The notes beneath the pieces were generated by a model, which was not told where the DNA came from, did not search any database, and saw nothing but the letters and a program-made list of their open reading frames with translations. Below, piece by piece: positions 62,718 to 64,000 of a stretch of 64,000 nt of DNA. Each line of letters begins with the position of its first letter. The first letter of the stretch is position 1. The translations under genes and the position numbers were made by a program. Source of the stretch: Verrucomicrobia subdivision 3 bacterium UBA693 (lineage in GTDB: Bacteria > Verrucomicrobiota > Verrucomicrobiia > Limisphaerales > UBA8199); NCBI GenBank assembly GCA_002298785.1, contig DBMR01000011.1:62001-126000 (forward strand). The letters run 5' to 3'.

Positions 62718-64000
62718 CGCGAAGGAGCGCTCGCCTGCTTTAACAGGCAAACACCAAACACACCGCCCGCCGTGTTGCCAGGTCGAGGCTGAAACCGGAG
62801 AGTGACCTTCGCTTTGCCCCGCGTGAGTTCCGCCGGGATCGGATAGAGCTTTTCAAAAAGTTCATTCGGTCGCGAGGCCGTCAACTTCTCCGTCGCGAAC
62901 CGTTGCCCCTCGACGAGCAGGTCAAACTCGCGATTTCCAGCGTCGCTTCCCCAATAGGTTAGTTGCAGTTCCATCGGCTTGTCCGGGCTCACTTGGACCG
63001 TGTACTCGAACCAGCCACCGTCACGGGCGTCGCGCCATTTGGGCGAACCGCCGCCACTGAAGGTACGCTCCCCCTTGAAAGCATGGTCGACCTCGGATTG
63101 CTGTTCGCCCGGTTTGACATCGTCCACGATGCGCGCCTGAAACGCTTTTCGAGCGGCAGCCGCAGCCGCCAACTCGGCTGTCTTACGCTTCCAATCTGCA
63201 GGGGTAAAGGTCTCGAAATACACCGCGTAACGCTGATGATGCGCGCGCCAGAACGGAATGAGAGTCACCTCATGTGGCTGCACCATCCGGGTAGTCCGAA
63301 ACGTCAGGGGCTGACCGGATACCGGCTGAAGATGATCGAGCCACCGCCCGTTCTCCGCCACAAAATAGGGAATCACCGGGGCCGGGATGTTACGCAAAAC
63401 GTTTTCGTTTTGATCCGTTTGGCAGAGATCAAGCCCCGTTAGTCCTTCCGTGCCCAGTTCGGCAGCCAACACAATGGGGCCATAGGCCAACGCCAGAATG
63501 TTCGTCGCGTGCGGCAGCGGCGCCGTTCGCAACGCCATCGGCAGGCGCACCTCCACGTGGTCCCCATCGCGCCACTCGCGGGTCAACGCGGCGTAGCCGG
63601 CTTCCACCGCGGGTCGGGCAGACTGGCCATTTACCCGGATCACCATCGAACCGGCCAGCCAGGACGGCTGCCGAATCTTGAGCGCAAACTTTGTCGGGGC
63701 CTGGGCGGAGACAGTGAATCTGGTTTGGTCGGTTTCCGGGAATTTGGTCTCCTGACGCAGCGTGACACCCCTGTCAGACCAGGTCATTTCTGAAGGGATG
63801 AAGAGGTTCACCCAAAGCGTATTGGAAGACTGCGCATAAATGGTGCGCCCGTATTTGCTGTGGTTTTCGATTCCAGTTCCCAGGCAACACCAAAACGCAT
63901 TGGTCGGGTTTGAATAGATCTTGAAACCACCCGGTTTCAACGCCTGGAAATAAGTGAACATACCGGTGCGCGGATCCTGTGAACCGAGGATCTGGTTGTA
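62714..64000 (-). CDS. GH127/GH146-type (DUF1680) arabinofuranosidase-family protein (N-terminus outside window)
   Basis: The frame is open to the right edge, where it reads YNQILGSQDPRTGMFTYF; the first Met (63961) is internal, so the N-terminal half is missing. The visible ~428 residues carry the DUF1680 catalytic segment FWCCLGTGIENHSKYGRTIY, with the Cys doublet and the GTGxEN motif of the GH127/GH146 group. The beta-sandwich follows (FALKIRQPSWLAGSMVIRVN), then a C-terminal region (GGWFEYTVQVSPDKPMELQL; NREFDLLVEGQRFATEKL) common in these proteins. It is a different subgroup from the GH127-like protein at 54784, which has GCCLANFHQGW. It likely acts on beta-L-arabinofuranosides. Its stop overlaps the start of the GH43 gene by 4 bases. 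Confidence 0.9.
   Translation of the reverse strand, partial: YNQILGSQDPRTGMFTYFQALKPGGFKIYSNPTNAFWCCLGTGIENHSKYGRTIYAQSSNTLWVNLFIPSEMTWSDRGVTLRQETKFPETDQTRFTVSAQAPTKFALKIRQPSWLAGSMVIRVNGQSARPAVEAGYAALTREWRDGDHVEVRLPMALRTAPLPHATNILALAYGPIVLAAELGTEGLTGLDLCQTDQNENVLRNIPAPVIPYFVAENGRWLDHLQPVSGQPLTFRTTRMVQPHEVTLIPFWRAHHQRYAVYFETFTPADWKRKTAELAAAAAARKAFQARIVDDVKPGEQQSEVDHAFKGERTFSGGGSPKWRDARDGGWFEYTVQVSPDKPMELQLTYWGSDAGNREFDLLVEGQRFATEKLTASRPNELFEKLYPIPAELTRGKAKVTLRFQPRPGNTAGGVFGVCLLKQASAPSR

Overview
The window looks like chromosomal DNA of a free-living, GC-rich Verrucomicrobiota bacterium, most likely of the Pedosphaera/Limisphaerales type. This is an inference from three things. There are two pseudopilins with the GFTLIELLVVIAIIAILA(A/S)MLLPAL signature. 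There are many very large secreted proteins built from LamG, Ig, Kelch and autotransporter-associated repeats. Plant- or alga-type glycoside hydrolases are dense, with no SusC/SusD pair. I saw no rRNA, tRNA, CRISPR array, transposase or phage gene.

Layout. 0-5 kb: a leftward group of pseudopilin, secreted GH29 alpha-L-fucosidase, Na+/solute symporter and a lipoprotein form of L-rhamnose mutarotase (cut by the window edge). 5-5.9 kb: an AraC-family regulator. 5.9-13.2 kb: leftward genes for a GH2 enzyme, a DUF3472-like protein, a DUF885 metallopeptidase-like protein and an unknown secreted protein. 13.5-17.8 kb: a DUF2723 (TMEM260-like) membrane protein with a TPR tail. 17.9-29.3 kb: two divergent secreted proteins, one of them a 2143-residue Kelch-plus-repeat giant, followed by a vanadium haloperoxidase-like enzyme. 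29.4-30.2 kb: two small membrane proteins. 30.9-36.2 kb: a histidine kinase with a carbohydrate-binding-like sensor, its NarL-type response regulator, then a GH78 alpha-L-rhamnosidase. 36.3-44.7 kb: a second, larger GH78 and a repeat/Ig protein that share a domain. 44.9-64 kb: a DUF4965 protein with a pseudopilin, an autotransporter-strand-repeat protein, two GH43, two GH127/DUF1680 and a second GH2.

Taken together the enzymes (fucosidase, rhamnosidases, GH43/GH127 arabinofuranosidase families, GH2, rhamnose mutarotase, symporter) suggest attack on a rhamnose-, arabinose- and fucose-bearing polysaccharide such as a pectic rhamnogalacturonan, or a similar algal polymer. The specific substrate is inference.

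The most notable non-coding signal is a 20-bp element, TGTGGCATRAARTGGCCACA, found three times between 48.4 and 54.7 kb. Each copy lies upstream of a different unit: pseudopilin+DUF4965, the autotransporter-repeat protein, and the divergent GH43/GH127 pair. It looks like the operator of an undescribed local regulon. The most notable protein-level signals are a C-terminal module shared by nine secreted proteins, a domain-swapping pattern among neighbouring genes, and an in-frame 1281-bp tandem duplication in the giant Kelch protein.
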